The notes under the pieces: model-generated
Told to the model about the DNA's origin: nothing
The model's input: the letters and a program-made list of their open reading frames with translations, nothing else
Database searches by the model: none
Origin: Cryobacterium sp. PAMC25264
Lineage (GTDB): Bacteria; Actinomycetota; Actinomycetes; Actinomycetales; Microbacteriaceae
Length of the DNA stretch: 64,000 nt
Assembly: GCF_019443325.1 (NCBI RefSeq)
Contig: NZ_CP080383.1
Coordinates: 2,852,001 to 2,916,000 of the forward strand
Reading direction: 5' to 3'
Shown: piece after piece, positions 18,032 through 25,991 of the stretch
Layout of the letters: every line of letters begins with the position of its first letter
Numbering within the stretch: the stretch's first letter is position 1
Program-made: the position numbers and the translations under genes

Positions 18032-19129
18032 CTAGGGCAGCGTCTCGCAGGCCAGCCGGTCGTTGTCGGAGTCGAGACCGGCGATGTCACCGTAAGTCGG
18101 GTAATAGGTGTTGAACCAGTTCTGCGCCTCGGCGCGGGTGGCGAAGTCGCCACAGTCCTTGTCGCCAGGCCGCGCGGGTGCCGACACCGTCGGCGAGCTC
18201 GGGGCGGTGCTGCCGTGCACGTCCGGGGCGGGGAATCCCGCGGCGGCCCACTCGGGGTAGCTGACGGCACGGTTCACCAGCGGTCCGGCGTAGACGACCG
18301 TGGGGTCACCGGCGGACCGGTAGAACTGGTCACCGGGGAATCGCTGCACCACCTGCGGGGTGGGGAATGATTCGGCGGCCCACTCGGCGTAGCTGAGCTT
18401 CGCGCCCTGACCGCCGGCGATGTCGTTCATCCCGCCGATCTCGGCGGACCAGCTCAGCTTCTGGAAGCCGACGTTGTCCAGTCGCTCGAAGTCCTGGAAG
18501 CCCGAGTCGGCCCACTCGGAGTAGTTCAGCTTGTGCACCACTCCGTCGCCACCCTGCACGAAGAGTTCGGCCGAGGTGGACCACTGGTAGTACGAGCTGC
18601 CGAGGATCCAGCCCGCGTTGCGGACCGCCGGGTAGTGGGCCTTCTGGTACTGCGGGAAGGTGAGTTCGTCCCACTGCCAGGTGTCGGAATCCGTCTGCCA
18701 GAAGGTGACGCCGTACACGGTGGCCGACCACGGGTACTTCACGTACGCGGTGGGGGCCGGCTGCACCGCGGCGAACTTGTAGACGTCGCGGTAACGCTCG
18801 AAGCTGATCGGGGTGGGCGTCACGCCGTCGACGAGTTCGTAGACCGTGTCGAGGTAGGCGATCTTGGCGAGGGTCCAGGTCTGTTCTGCCGGGTCCGTGG
18901 GAACCGGGCTGGGCTCCGGGGTCGCGGTCTGGGTCGGGGCCTCGGTCGGCGCCAGGGTCGGCGCCGGAGTCTCGCTCGCCGCCGGCGTGGGCGTGGGTGT
19001 CTCCACCGACGAACCGTTCAGACCGGATGTGATCGATGCAGTCCCAGCCAGTGCAGGCTGGGGTGCGGCGATACAGCCGATAGTGACGATGGCGATGGCG
19101 GCCAGGCCGCGCATAGAAATCTTGATCAC
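18032..19129 (-). CDS. Secreted repeat protein with C-terminal excalibur domain
   Basis: 365 residues. A signal peptide (about 1-28, hydrophobic core then PALAG) precedes a Thr/Pro/Glu-rich low-complexity stretch (about 38-82). Residues about 165-320 hold four repeats of roughly 45 residues marked by a LSYAEWAAESFP-like block (LTFPQYQKAHYP, LNYSEWADSGFQ, LSYAEWAAESFP, VSYPEWAAAGFP). The C-terminal 40 residues are an excalibur calcium-binding domain: KDCGDFATRAEAQNWF and DSDNDRLACETL with the DxDxDG-like loop and two Cys. Extracellular location expected; function unknown. Confidence 0.8.
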   Translation of the reverse strand: MIKISMRGLAAIAIVTIGCIAAPQPALAGTASITSGLNGSSVETPTPTPAASETPAPTLAPTEAPTQTATPEPSPVPTDPAEQTWTLAKIAYLDTVYELVDGVTPTPISFERYRDVYKFAAVQPAPTAYVKYPWSATVYGVTFWQTDSDTWQWDELTFPQYQKAHYPAVRNAGWILGSSYYQWSTSAELFVQGGDGVVHKLNYSEWADSGFQDFERLDNVGFQKLSWSAEIGGMNDIAGGQGAKLSYAEWAAESFPTPQVVQRFPGDQFYRSAGDPTVVYAGPLVNRAVSYPEWAAAGFPAPDVHGSTAPSSPTVSAPARPGDKDCGDFATRAEAQNWFNTYYPTYGDIAGLDSDNDRLACETLP

Positions 19130-19197
19130 GTGTGATTCCCCCTCGAATTACCCTCAGGCTAGTGGCCGGCCGGCTCCGACGGGGTGAACGGCAGAAG

Positions 19198-19679
19198 TCA
19201 GTCTGTGTCGGTCGTTGCCGCCGAGCCGAGCACGCGGCGGGGGCCGGCGCCATCCGTGCGCAAACGGTCCTCGGAGTTCAGCACGGCGCACCGCGACTGG
19301 GAGAGGCAGCCGCAGCCGATGCAGCCGGTGAGTTCGGCCTGCATCCGCTCGAGAACGGCCCGCTGACGGGCCAGGTGCTCACCCCAGGTAGCCGATATCG
19401 CGCCCCATTCGACACGGCTCGGCGGGCGGTCGTCGGGCAGGTCGCTGAGCATCTCGGCCACCTCGGCCAGCGGGATGCCATAGCGCACGGATACCTGGAT
19501 CAGCGCGATGCGGCGCAGAACGTGCCGGGGAACATCCGGGCGTTGGTGCTGGAGCGCACGGCGGGGATCAGCCCGAGCGTCTCGTAGTAGCGAATGGTGG
19601 ACACCGCAACGCCCGCGCGGGCGGCCACCTGGCCGATTGGCAGGAGGTCGTGGCTGGATAAGTGCTCTGACACGGACAT
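19198..19679 (-). CDS. soxR: Redox-sensing MerR-family regulator SoxR (frameshifted in this sequence)
   Basis: About 160 residues after correction. N-terminal MerR helix-turn-helix (LLPIGQVAARAGVAVSTIRYYE) and C-terminal [2Fe-2S] cluster motif CIGCGCLSQSRC (C-x2-C-x-C-x5-C), the SoxR hallmark. One base is missing in the C run at 19527-19530: the frame with the HTH ends in a stop shortly after, while RHVLRRIALIQVSVRYGIP continues in the next frame. Starts at ATG 19679; a perfect SoxR box lies just upstream, shared with sodA. Confidence 0.88.
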
Positions 19680-19684
19680 TCTCC

Positions 19685-19715
19685 TTGATCTCAAGTGCAC
19701 TTGAGACGATAGCGT
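19685..19715 (+). promoter_or_regulatory. sodA promoter with 19-bp spacer containing the SoxR box
   Basis: Forward -35 TTGATC (19685-19690) and -10 TAGCGT (19710-19715) are separated by 19 bp, the stretched spacing that MerR-family activators correct. The SoxR box lies between them. A start about seven bases after the -10 would fall on the A of the sodA ATG at 19722, implying a leaderless transcript. Confidence 0.6.
19689..19706. promoter_or_regulatory. SoxR box (perfect 18-bp palindrome)
   Basis: TCTCAAGTGCACTTGAGA is a perfect palindrome with the core CTCAAGT-ACTTGAG of the enterobacterial SoxR box; only the two outer and two central base pairs differ. It sits in the 42-bp gap between divergent soxR and sodA. 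Confidence 0.85.
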
Positions 19716-19721
19716 AAACAA

Positions 19722-20345
19722 ATGACCGCATACACGCTCCCCCAGCTGACCTACGACTACGCCGCCCTCGAGCCTGCTATCAGCGGGCGCATCATGGAAC
19801 TCCACCACAGCAAGCACCACCAGGCCTACGTGACCGGTGCGAACGCCGCGCTGGACCAGCTCGCCGAAGCACGCGAGTCGGGCAACCTGACCTTCGTCAA
19901 CAAGCTGCAGAAGGACCTCGCGTTCAACCTCGGTGGTCACGTCAACCACTCCATCTTCTGGACGAACATGTCGCCGAACGGTGGCGACAAGCCCACCGGT
20001 GAGCTCGCCGCGGCGATCGACGACACCTTCGGCTCGTTCGAGAAGTTCCAGGCGCACTTCACGGCTGTGGCCATGGGCGTGCAGGGCTCCGGCTGGTCGA
20101 TTTTGGCCTGGGATACCCTGGGCCAGCAGCCGATCATCGTGCAGCTCTACGACCAGCAGGGCAACCTCCCCGCCGGCATCGTTCCCCTGCTCATGCTCGA
20201 CGTCTGGGAGCACGCCTACTACCTCGACTACCAGAACGTTCGCGCTGACTACGTGAAGGCATTCTGGACGGTCACCGACTGGGCCAACGTCTCCGCGCGC
20301 TTCACGAATGCGCGGGACACGACCTCGGGTCTCATCACGCTGTAA
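19722..20345 (+). CDS. sodA: Superoxide dismutase (Fe/Mn family)
   Basis: 207 residues, full length. Metal ligands are visible as the first His in [13 protein letters not shown], the His in [10 protein letters not shown], and Asp and His in [26 protein letters not shown] carries the conserved active-site neighbourhood. Metal choice (Mn, Fe or either) cannot be settled by eye. No Shine-Dalgarno is present between the -10 and ATG 19722, consistent with leaderless translation. Cytosolic; protects against superoxide and appears to be a direct SoxR target. Confidence 0.94.
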   Translation: MTAYTLPQLTYDYAALEPAISGRIMELHHSKHHQAYVTGANAALDQLAEARESGNLTFVNKLQKDLAFNLGGHVNHSIFWTNMSPNGGDKPTGELAAAIDDTFGSFEKFQAHFTAVAMGVQGSGWSILAWDTLGQQPIIVQLYDQQGNLPAGIVPLLMLDVWEHAYYLDYQNVRADYVKAFWTVTDWANVSARFTNARDTTSGLITL

Positions 20346-20360
20346 AACGCTTCATCGAAA

Positions 20361-20394
20361 GGGGTGCTCGGCCGTCGGTCGGGCGCCCTTTTTT
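20361..20394 (+). terminator. Rho-independent terminator of sodA
   Basis: GGGTGCTCG pairs with CGGGCGCCC (with G-T pairs) around a GCCGTCGGT loop, followed by TTTTTT, 15 bases after the sodA stop. Confidence 0.75.
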
Positions 20395-20836
20395 GTGCCC
20401 AGTGGCGAATGTTCCCCGATGAGCAAGGACGAACTCGTCGAGGCAATCCAGAAAGAGAACGCGAGGCTCACGCGGGCCGCTGCCGGGTAATCGCACCGAG
20501 CAGGGAGGGAAGGACCCTCGGAACGGTGGAGGGTGAGGTCTGGTTCCTCGAATGGCGCGCCTGGTGGGGATTCCGGCAGAGGCCGCTTGGTTGCGTTGCC
20601 TGGACCTGGCTTCGCCGCCGCGGCTGGGTAGCTGGCAGTGCGGACGAGGTCGTGGGTGCGGGTGTTGGCGTAGGTTTTCGGCGGCCATGGACCGGCGGGT
20701 GAGTTCCTCGTCGTCCCACGACGACCTGTACGCCTTTCCGGTGGGGTCGAGGCGACCGGATTCGACAGGGTCGCCGTGTAGGCCGGCCACGATCTGGGGG
20801 TCGTGGCCGAGCCCTGTGGAGGAGCGGCCGGGTCGG
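20395..20836. other. Intergenic stretch without a recognisable gene
   Basis: 442 bp between the sodA terminator and the PdxH-like gene. Short open frames on both strands (for example a 23-codon MSKDELVEAIQKENARL frame at 20419) show no family pattern. The sequence may be the remains of a lost gene, but I cannot identify one. Confidence 0.5.
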
Positions 20837-21361
20837 TTAGCCGGGCAATTCGTAGCGGTGACGAACGTGGTGTCGATCCGCGCTGGCCTGCCAGAATTCG
20901 ACCTCGGTGGGTCGCAGGGCGTAGAGCTGCCAGGCCGGGTTCGCGGCGGCGTTGGCCGCGGGGCGTTCGGCCCAGTCCCGGGCCGAGGCCTCGGCGGACA
21001 GCTCGACCACTGAGCCGACCAGCCGCACCTGGCGGCCCAGCTCCGACCAGTAGAAATTCATTGCCGCCCGTGGATTCCCGGCCAATTCCCGTCCCTTGCG
21101 TGACGTGCGCGCCGTGGCGAACTGCCAGCCCTCCTCATCGAGGTTCTTGAGGATCAGCATGCGGGACGACGGCATGCTCGCTTCGCCGACCGTTGCCAGG
21201 CTGAAGGCGTGCGGCTGGCGCACCCCGGCGGCGAGCGCCTCGTCGAGCCAGTCGAGAAACAGCTCGACCGGATCGGCCGGCGCCATGGTCGGGTCGAATC
21301 GGGGCAGGTCGTCGGGAAAATCGGGCAGGGCACGCAGCCGGCTTCTGAGGTTTTCGGTCAC
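20837..21361 (-). CDS. Pyridoxamine 5'-phosphate oxidase-like flavoprotein (short form)
   Basis: 174 residues against about 210-220 for PdxH. The FMN-binding split-barrel is clear (AFSLATVGEASMPSSRMLILKNLDEEGWQFAT, NPRAAMNFYWSELGRQVRLVG) and the C-terminal block LRPTEVEFWQASADRHHVRHRYE matches the PdxH dimerisation region with its substrate Arg/His. The region between them is shortened, and the protein stops at ELPG without the usual WxxxRLxP tail. It may be a true PdxH or a PhzG-like relative. Confidence 0.75.
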   Translation of the reverse strand: MTENLRSRLRALPDFPDDLPRFDPTMAPADPVELFLDWLDEALAAGVRQPHAFSLATVGEASMPSSRMLILKNLDEEGWQFATARTSRKGRELAGNPRAAMNFYWSELGRQVRLVGSVVELSAEASARDWAERPAANAAANPAWQLYALRPTEVEFWQASADRHHVRHRYELPG

Positions 21362-21459
21362 GTCGCGAGCCTACCCATCTCCCCGCGAACCGTGAGCAAA
21401 GCACCGAAATCGGGCGATTTGTGGGGCTTAAGTCACAGTTCGCGGAGGGGCGGGCGGGG

Positions 21460-22665
21460 TCAGACCCAGGTGCCGTGGTGCAGGGTGGCGGTCACGTGCA
21501 GGGCGGCGTCGAGAAGGACCAGGTCGGCTCGGAGACCGGGGTGGATACGGCCGCGATCGGTGAGCGAGAGCAGGTCGGCGGGATTCTGGGTGGCCGCCCG
21601 CACGGCGAACGCCAGCGGCACGCCGGCCGTGAGCACCGCGAAACGTACGGCCTTGCTCAGGGTGAGCACGCTACCGGCGATGGTGCCGTCGGCCAGCCGG
21701 GCCTCGCCGTTGGCGACCGTCACGTCCAAGCCACCCAGCTTGTAGTCGCCGTCGTCGGCACAGGCCGCGGCCATGGCATCCGTCACGAAGACCGGCCTGG
21801 CCCGGCTCTCGGCGACCAGTCGCACCACGGCCGGATGCAGGTGCACACCGTCGGCGATCAGCTCGGCGAACACCGACGGGTCCTCCAGCACCGCCAGTGC
21901 AGCACCCGGCTCGCGGTGGTGCAGCGGGCGCATGGCGTTGAAGACGTGGGTGCCCACGGTGACGCCCGCCTCGATGGCGGCGCGCGAGGTCTCGTAGTCC
22001 GCATCGGTGTGCCCGATTGCGGCGACCGAGCCGTACTCCACGATCCTGGCCACCGCTGCGAGGCCGCCGTCGAGCTCGGGAGCGATGGTCACCATGCGCA
22101 CGGCCCCCGCGCCGGCCTGCATCAGCCTGTCGACACTCTCCGAAGTGGGCTGCAGTAACAACCGCTCGGCATGGGCTCCGCGATGCACCGGGCTGAGCCA
22201 CGGCCCCTCCAGGTGGATGCCGGCCAGCAGGCCGTCGCGCACCAGCCCGGCGAGCGCCGCCACCAGGATCTCCATCTCGGCGATGGGCGCCGTCACCAGA
22301 CTCGCCATCATGGTGGTGGTGCCGTGCTCGCGGTGCGTCGCCACGATGCGGTGAGCCGCGGCCCGGGTATCCGGGTCGTTGAAGCTCACCCCGCCGCCGC
22401 CGTGGCTGTGCGCGTCCACGAAGCCGGGCGCCAGGATGCCGTGCGGCACCGCCACATCCGCCGGACGGGGCGGTGTGCCGCCGCCGCAGCCCACAATGAG
22501 GCCGGCGCGCACCTCCACCCAGCCCGGGGAGAGCTCCCGGTCGGGCAGGATCACCGTGCCCGCCGCGATCAGCAGCGGGGTGTCGGATCCCGGACCCGCG
22601 TCACCCGGAAGCGACGGGACGGCCTCGCCCTGGGCGGGCGGCTGGGCGGAGGTGAGCGGTGTCAT
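21460..22665 (-). CDS. nagA: N-acetylglucosamine-6-phosphate deacetylase (GlcNAc locus copy)
   Basis: 401 residues, amidohydrolase family. Motifs: GFVDAHSHGGGG, IHLEGPWLSP (catalytic Glu), IGHTDADYE, THVFNAMRPLHHR and VTDAMAA with the catalytic Asp. It removes acetate from GlcNAc-6-P before NagB. ATG 22665 has GGAG seven bases upstream. A second NagA is encoded in the sialate operon (45415-46614); the two are clearly diverged. Confidence 0.92.
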   Translation of the reverse strand: MTPLTSAQPPAQGEAVPSLPGDAGPGSDTPLLIAAGTVILPDRELSPGWVEVRAGLIVGCGGGTPPRPADVAVPHGILAPGFVDAHSHGGGGVSFNDPDTRAAAHRIVATHREHGTTTMMASLVTAPIAEMEILVAALAGLVRDGLLAGIHLEGPWLSPVHRGAHAERLLLQPTSESVDRLMQAGAGAVRMVTIAPELDGGLAAVARIVEYGSVAAIGHTDADYETSRAAIEAGVTVGTHVFNAMRPLHHREPGAALAVLEDPSVFAELIADGVHLHPAVVRLVAESRARPVFVTDAMAAACADDGDYKLGGLDVTVANGEARLADGTIAGSVLTLSKAVRFAVLTAGVPLAFAVRAATQNPADLLSLTDRGRIHPGLRADLVLLDAALHVTATLHHGTWV

Positions 22666-22786
22666 GGCGGGTCTCCAGGAAATGGGGCGGCGGGGCGGAG
22701 CGGGTATCCGACGGGGATCTGGCGGGGCAGAACCTCGGTCGGATGGGGCGTGCGGCACGCCGCGCGGGAGTCGGGCGGGTGTCAGC

Positions 22787-23299
22787 TCAGGTGTTCACGG
22801 TGAGGAAGACATCCCCGGCCGTGAGCCCGAGTCCGGCCACGACGGCGTCGGACAGGCCGATGTCGGCACGGGTACGGTCCAGGACGATCACGGGAGCGAT
22901 CGGGTCGCGGCCCGACGCCACGACGGCGGGTACGTCGTAACTGACGATCATGTCGCCGGCCGCCACGGTGTCGCCCTGCGCCACGTGCAGGGTGAAACCC
23001 GCACCGGCCAGTTCCACGGTGTCGATACCGAGGTGCACGAGCACCCCGATCCCCTGCGGGGAGACGATGACGTAGGCATGCGGGAAGACCTTGAGCACCG
23101 TGCCGCCGATCGGCGCGATGGCGTCGACGACTTCGCGGGGCGGGTCGATGGCCGCTCCCGGGCCGACGATCTCCTGCGCGAAAGTGGGGTCTGGCACCGT
23201 CTCGAGGGCCACAGCACGGCCGGGGATCGGCGCCAGCACGACCAGCGGCGCGAGCGTCTGTGCGGTCACAAGCTCAACCGTCGGCTCGACCGCGGTCAC
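22787..23299 (-). CDS. PTS EIIA component, glucose/GlcNAc family
   Basis: 170 residues. The EIIA-Glc signature surrounds the phosphorylated His in GVLVHLGIDTVELAGAGF, preceded by GGTVLKVFPHAYV. GTG 23299 overlaps the EIIB stop as GTGA. It passes phosphate from HPr to the adjacent EIIB; with separate EIIB and EIIC genes this is the split GlcNAc PTS arrangement known from Streptomyces. Confidence 0.9.
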   Translation of the reverse strand: MTAVEPTVELVTAQTLAPLVVLAPIPGRAVALETVPDPTFAQEIVGPGAAIDPPREVVDAIAPIGGTVLKVFPHAYVIVSPQGIGVLVHLGIDTVELAGAGFTLHVAQGDTVAAGDMIVSYDVPAVVASGRDPIAPVIVLDRTRADIGLSDAVVAGLGLTAGDVFLTVNT

Positions 23300-23529
23300 C
23301 GGAGGTCTTCGATATCGTCGGCGAGGTTGTCGGCCTCTGGGCCCACCACGACCTGCACGATGGTTCCGTTGCGGAAGACGCCGTGGGCGCCCGCGGCCTT
23401 GAGCGCCGCCTCGTCCACCAGGCCGGCATCGGTCACCTCCGTGCGCAAACGGGTGATGCAGGCCTCGATGTCCACGATATTTCCGGAGCCACCGAGGCCC
23501 GCCAGGATCTGCTCTGCCTTGCTCGTCAT
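23296..23529 (-). CDS. PTS EIIB component, glucose/GlcNAc family
   Basis: 77 residues, a stand-alone EIIB of the GlcB type: AEQILAGLGGSGNIVDIEACITRLRTEV contains the phosphorylated Cys followed by TRLR. AGGAG suits the second of two tandem ATGs (23529); 23532 is the alternative. Ends with a GTGA overlap to EIIA. Confidence 0.88.
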   Translation of the reverse strand: MTSKAEQILAGLGGSGNIVDIEACITRLRTEVTDAGLVDEAALKAAGAHGVFRNGTIVQVVVGPEADNLADDIEDLR

Positions 23530-23621
23530 CATCTTCTCCTCGGGTACTGCGTGGCACCGGGGTGCCGGGAACGGTCGGGACGGAGCACCTCGCGGACCGA
23601 GATGCCCGTGCGAACCGGCCC

Positions 23622-23650
23622 TTGACAACGGACCGCCGCACCTTCATTAT
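23622..23650 (+). promoter_or_regulatory. gntR (nagR/dasR-like) promoter
   Basis: TTGACA (23622-23627), 17-bp spacer, CATTAT (23645-23650): close to consensus on the plus strand. The same bases read GATAAT on the minus strand (23651-23646), a likely -10 for the EIIB-EIIA transcript, so the two divergent promoters share their -10 region. Confidence 0.65.
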
Positions 23651-23660
23651 CGAAGTAATT

Positions 23661-23680
23661 GGACCGTACCAGTACGGACC
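23661..23680. promoter_or_regulatory. Operator palindrome at the GlcNAc regulator
   Basis: A 20-bp near-palindrome centred on CCGTAC-CA-GTACGG, flanked by GGA and ACC, eight of nine base pairs matched. It lies just downstream of the gntR start site and upstream of the divergent EIIB -10. AGTGGTCTGGTCTGA at 23691-23705 resembles one half of the DasR consensus (A-C/G-TGGTCT-AGACCA). Likely bound by the adjacent GntR protein. Confidence 0.55.
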
Positions 23681-23738
23681 AAAAAGCGAAAGTGGTCTGG
23701 TCTGAGAATTGACCGATCGCCAGAAAGAAAGGTTCGCC

Positions 23739-24488
23739 GTGGCGACACAGCTCGACGAAGGACCGGTACTCGCCGGCGGCGCGGTGCCGAAACACACGCA
23801 ACTGCGCTCGATCCTGCTCGATCGGGTAGAGACCACGCTGGCCCCGCACGCCGCCATCCCCCCGGAGCGCAAGCTCATGACCAAGTACGGTGTGAGCCGG
23901 TCGACGGTGCGTGAAGCCATCCGGCAGTTGGTGGAGGAGGGCGTGCTGTACCGCATCCAGGGCAAGGGCACCTTCGTCGCCGGCGAACGCGTGCAGAGCG
24001 ATCTGCACCTCGCCTCGTTCACCGAAGACATGCGGCGGCGCGGCCTGGTGCCGGCGACCGTCGTGATCGCGGCGGCGCTCATCGACGCCCCGCTGGAGGT
24101 ACGGGCTGCCCTCGGACTCAAGTCCGGCGCTCAGGTCTACCAGGTCGAACGGCTCCGCCTGGCCGGCGGCATCCCGATGGCCTTCGAACGCGGCTATTAC
24201 CCGGTGGCCCTGGTGCCCGGGCTGGGCGAGCAGGACCTGACCCGGTCGCTCTACGCGACCTTCTCAACCGAATACGGGCTGCGCATCGACCACGCCGAAC
24301 AGACCGCCTGGGCAGAGACCGCGGATGCGGCGCTCGCCGAATCGCTCGGCACCCCGCCGGGCACGCCCCTGCTGGTTTTCCGACGCACGTCCTCCGCAGG
24401 GTCGACCCCGCTCGAGTACATCACCTCCTGGTATCGCGGTGACCGCTACCAGATCCACATGACCCTCGACCTGCACCACGAGTTGTAA
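23739..24488 (+). CDS. GntR/HutC-family regulator (DasR/NagR-like)
   Basis: 249 residues. N-terminal GntR winged helix (about 18-85; PPERKLMTKYGVSRSTVREAIR and LYRIQGKGTFV) and C-terminal UTRA effector domain (about 95-245; QVYQVERLRLAGGIPMAFERGYYP). GTG 23739 follows AGAAAGG; an in-frame TTG at 23709 lacks a site. Divergent from EIIB-EIIA-nagA and upstream of EIIC-nagB, the normal place for a GlcN-6-P-sensing regulator. Confidence 0.9.
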   Translation: MATQLDEGPVLAGGAVPKHTQLRSILLDRVETTLAPHAAIPPERKLMTKYGVSRSTVREAIRQLVEEGVLYRIQGKGTFVAGERVQSDLHLASFTEDMRRRGLVPATVVIAAALIDAPLEVRAALGLKSGAQVYQVERLRLAGGIPMAFERGYYPVALVPGLGEQDLTRSLYATFSTEYGLRIDHAEQTAWAETADAALAESLGTPPGTPLLVFRRTSSAGSTPLEYITSWYRGDRYQIHMTLDLHHEL

Positions 24489-24661
24489 CCACACAGACCT
24501 TTCCCCGCCCCGCTCAGGAGCGCCCGTCCCACGCCGCACCCCGGCGCTATTCGGCGCGCCGTCGCGAGACGATCCGCAGCACCGTTCAGAGCACCATCCG
24601 CACCACGCACGGCAGTCCCCGCCACACCCCATGCACACGCGCCAACCACCAGGAGGAATCT

Positions 24662-25906
24662 ATGTCCAGCACCACCGTAGATGCCGGGACGGGACGCAAG
24701 ATCCCCGGCCTCGCCCAGCTCCAACGCATCGGTCGCAGCCTCATGCTGCCCATTGCGGCACTTCCCGCCGCCGGTCTGCTCCTGCGTCTCGGCCAGCCCG
24801 ACCTACTCGGCGCGATCCCCGGCTTCGAGACCGGGGCGGCCGTGATCGCCTCGGCCGGTGGCGCCCTGTTCGACAACCTCCCCCTGCTGTTCGCCCTCGG
24901 CGTCGCAATCGGCTTCGCCAAGAAGGCCGACGGCTCGACGGCGCTGGCTGCCGTCGTGGGCTATCTCGTCTTCAGCAACGTGGGCAAGGCCATGTCGCCG
25001 GCCGTGATGGGCCTGCCCGCCGAGGGCGCCGACCAGGTGCTCGTCAACTACAACGTGCTCGGCGGCGTGCTCATGGGCGTCGTCTCCGCGGTGCTCTGGC
25101 AGAAATACCACCGCATCAAACTGCCCAGCTACCTCGCCTTCTTCGGGGGCCGCCGGTTCGTGCCGATCATCACTGCCGTGGTGGCCCTCGTGCTCGGGGT
25201 GCTTCTCAGCTTCATCTACCCGGCGTTCAGCAGTGGGCTCACCGGGTTCGGCGAGTTCGTGAGCTCGAACGACATCTGGGGCGGATTCCTCTACGGCACG
25301 GCCAACCGGCTGTTGATCCCGGTCGGGCTGCACCACATCCTCAACTCGATGATGTGGTTCGTGATCGGCGACTACAACGGCGCCACGGGTGACCTGCACA
25401 GGTTCTTCGCCGGCGACCCCACCGCGGGCTCGTTCATGACCGGGTTCTTCCCCATCATGATGTTCGCCCTCCCGGCCGGCGCCCTGGCCATCTGGCAGGA
25501 AGCCAAGCCCTCGCAGAAGAAGATCGTGGGTGGCATCATGCTCACCGGTGCCCTGACGGCGATGCTCACCGGCGTCACCGAGCCGCTCGAGTTCTCCTTC
25601 ATGTTCGTCGCGTTCCCGCTCTACGCCATCCACGCCGTGCTCACCGGCTCGTCCCTCGCCCTGGTCAACGCATTGGGCATCCGCGACGGCTTCAGCTTCA
25701 GCGCCGGCGCCTTCGACTACATCCTCAACTTCGGACTGGCCGAGAAGCCGCTGCTGCTGATCCCCATCGGGCTGGCGTACGCGGCGATCTACTACTTCCT
25801 GTTCCGATTCGTCATCCGCCGCTGGAACCTGCGTACCCCCGGCCGCGGCGACGACGAGATCGCGGAGGCCGGCGCGCCGGACTCCGCCTCGGCGACGACC
25901 GTCTAA
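24662..25906 (+). CDS. PTS EIIC component, N-acetylglucosamine type
   Basis: 414 residues, about ten membrane segments. NagE/PtsG-type EIIC: LQRIGRSLMLPIAALPAAGLLLRLG start, NRLLIPVGLHHILNSMMWF, and TGVTEPLEFSFMFVAFPLY sugar-binding loop. No fused EIIA or EIIB, which are encoded 1.3 kb upstream. Near-perfect ribosome site AGGAGGAA at 24650-24657. The 173-bp leader from the gntR stop shows no clear promoter. Confidence 0.93.
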   Translation: MSSTTVDAGTGRKIPGLAQLQRIGRSLMLPIAALPAAGLLLRLGQPDLLGAIPGFETGAAVIASAGGALFDNLPLLFALGVAIGFAKKADGSTALAAVVGYLVFSNVGKAMSPAVMGLPAEGADQVLVNYNVLGGVLMGVVSAVLWQKYHRIKLPSYLAFFGGRRFVPIITAVVALVLGVLLSFIYPAFSSGLTGFGEFVSSNDIWGGFLYGTANRLLIPVGLHHILNSMMWFVIGDYNGATGDLHRFFAGDPTAGSFMTGFFPIMMFALPAGALAIWQEAKPSQKKIVGGIMLTGALTAMLTGVTEPLEFSFMFVAFPLYAIHAVLTGSSLALVNALGIRDGFSFSAGAFDYILNFGLAEKPLLLIPIGLAYAAIYYFLFRFVIRRWNLRTPGRGDDEIAEAGAPDSASATTV

Positions 25907-25916
25907 CCTCACCCGA

Positions 25917-25952
25917 CCGCGGGCCGGGCGCCCTCAAGCGCCCGGCCCGCGG
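25917..25952 (+). repeat. 14-bp perfect hairpin between EIIC and nagB
   Basis: CCGCGGGCCGGGCG (25917-25930) pairs without mismatch with 25939-25952 around an 8-nt loop. No T-run follows and nagB starts 40 bases later in the same direction, so partial termination or mRNA end protection is more likely than a full stop. Confidence 0.7.
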
Positions 25953-25991
25953 CCACTCTCACCAAACACCGATCCGCACCAGGAGTATCCA

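Noticed and set aside
20395..20836. A possible small gene or IS remnant in the gap after sodA
   Set aside because: Frames on both strands show no start with a ribosome site, no conserved motif and no terminal repeats that I can see.
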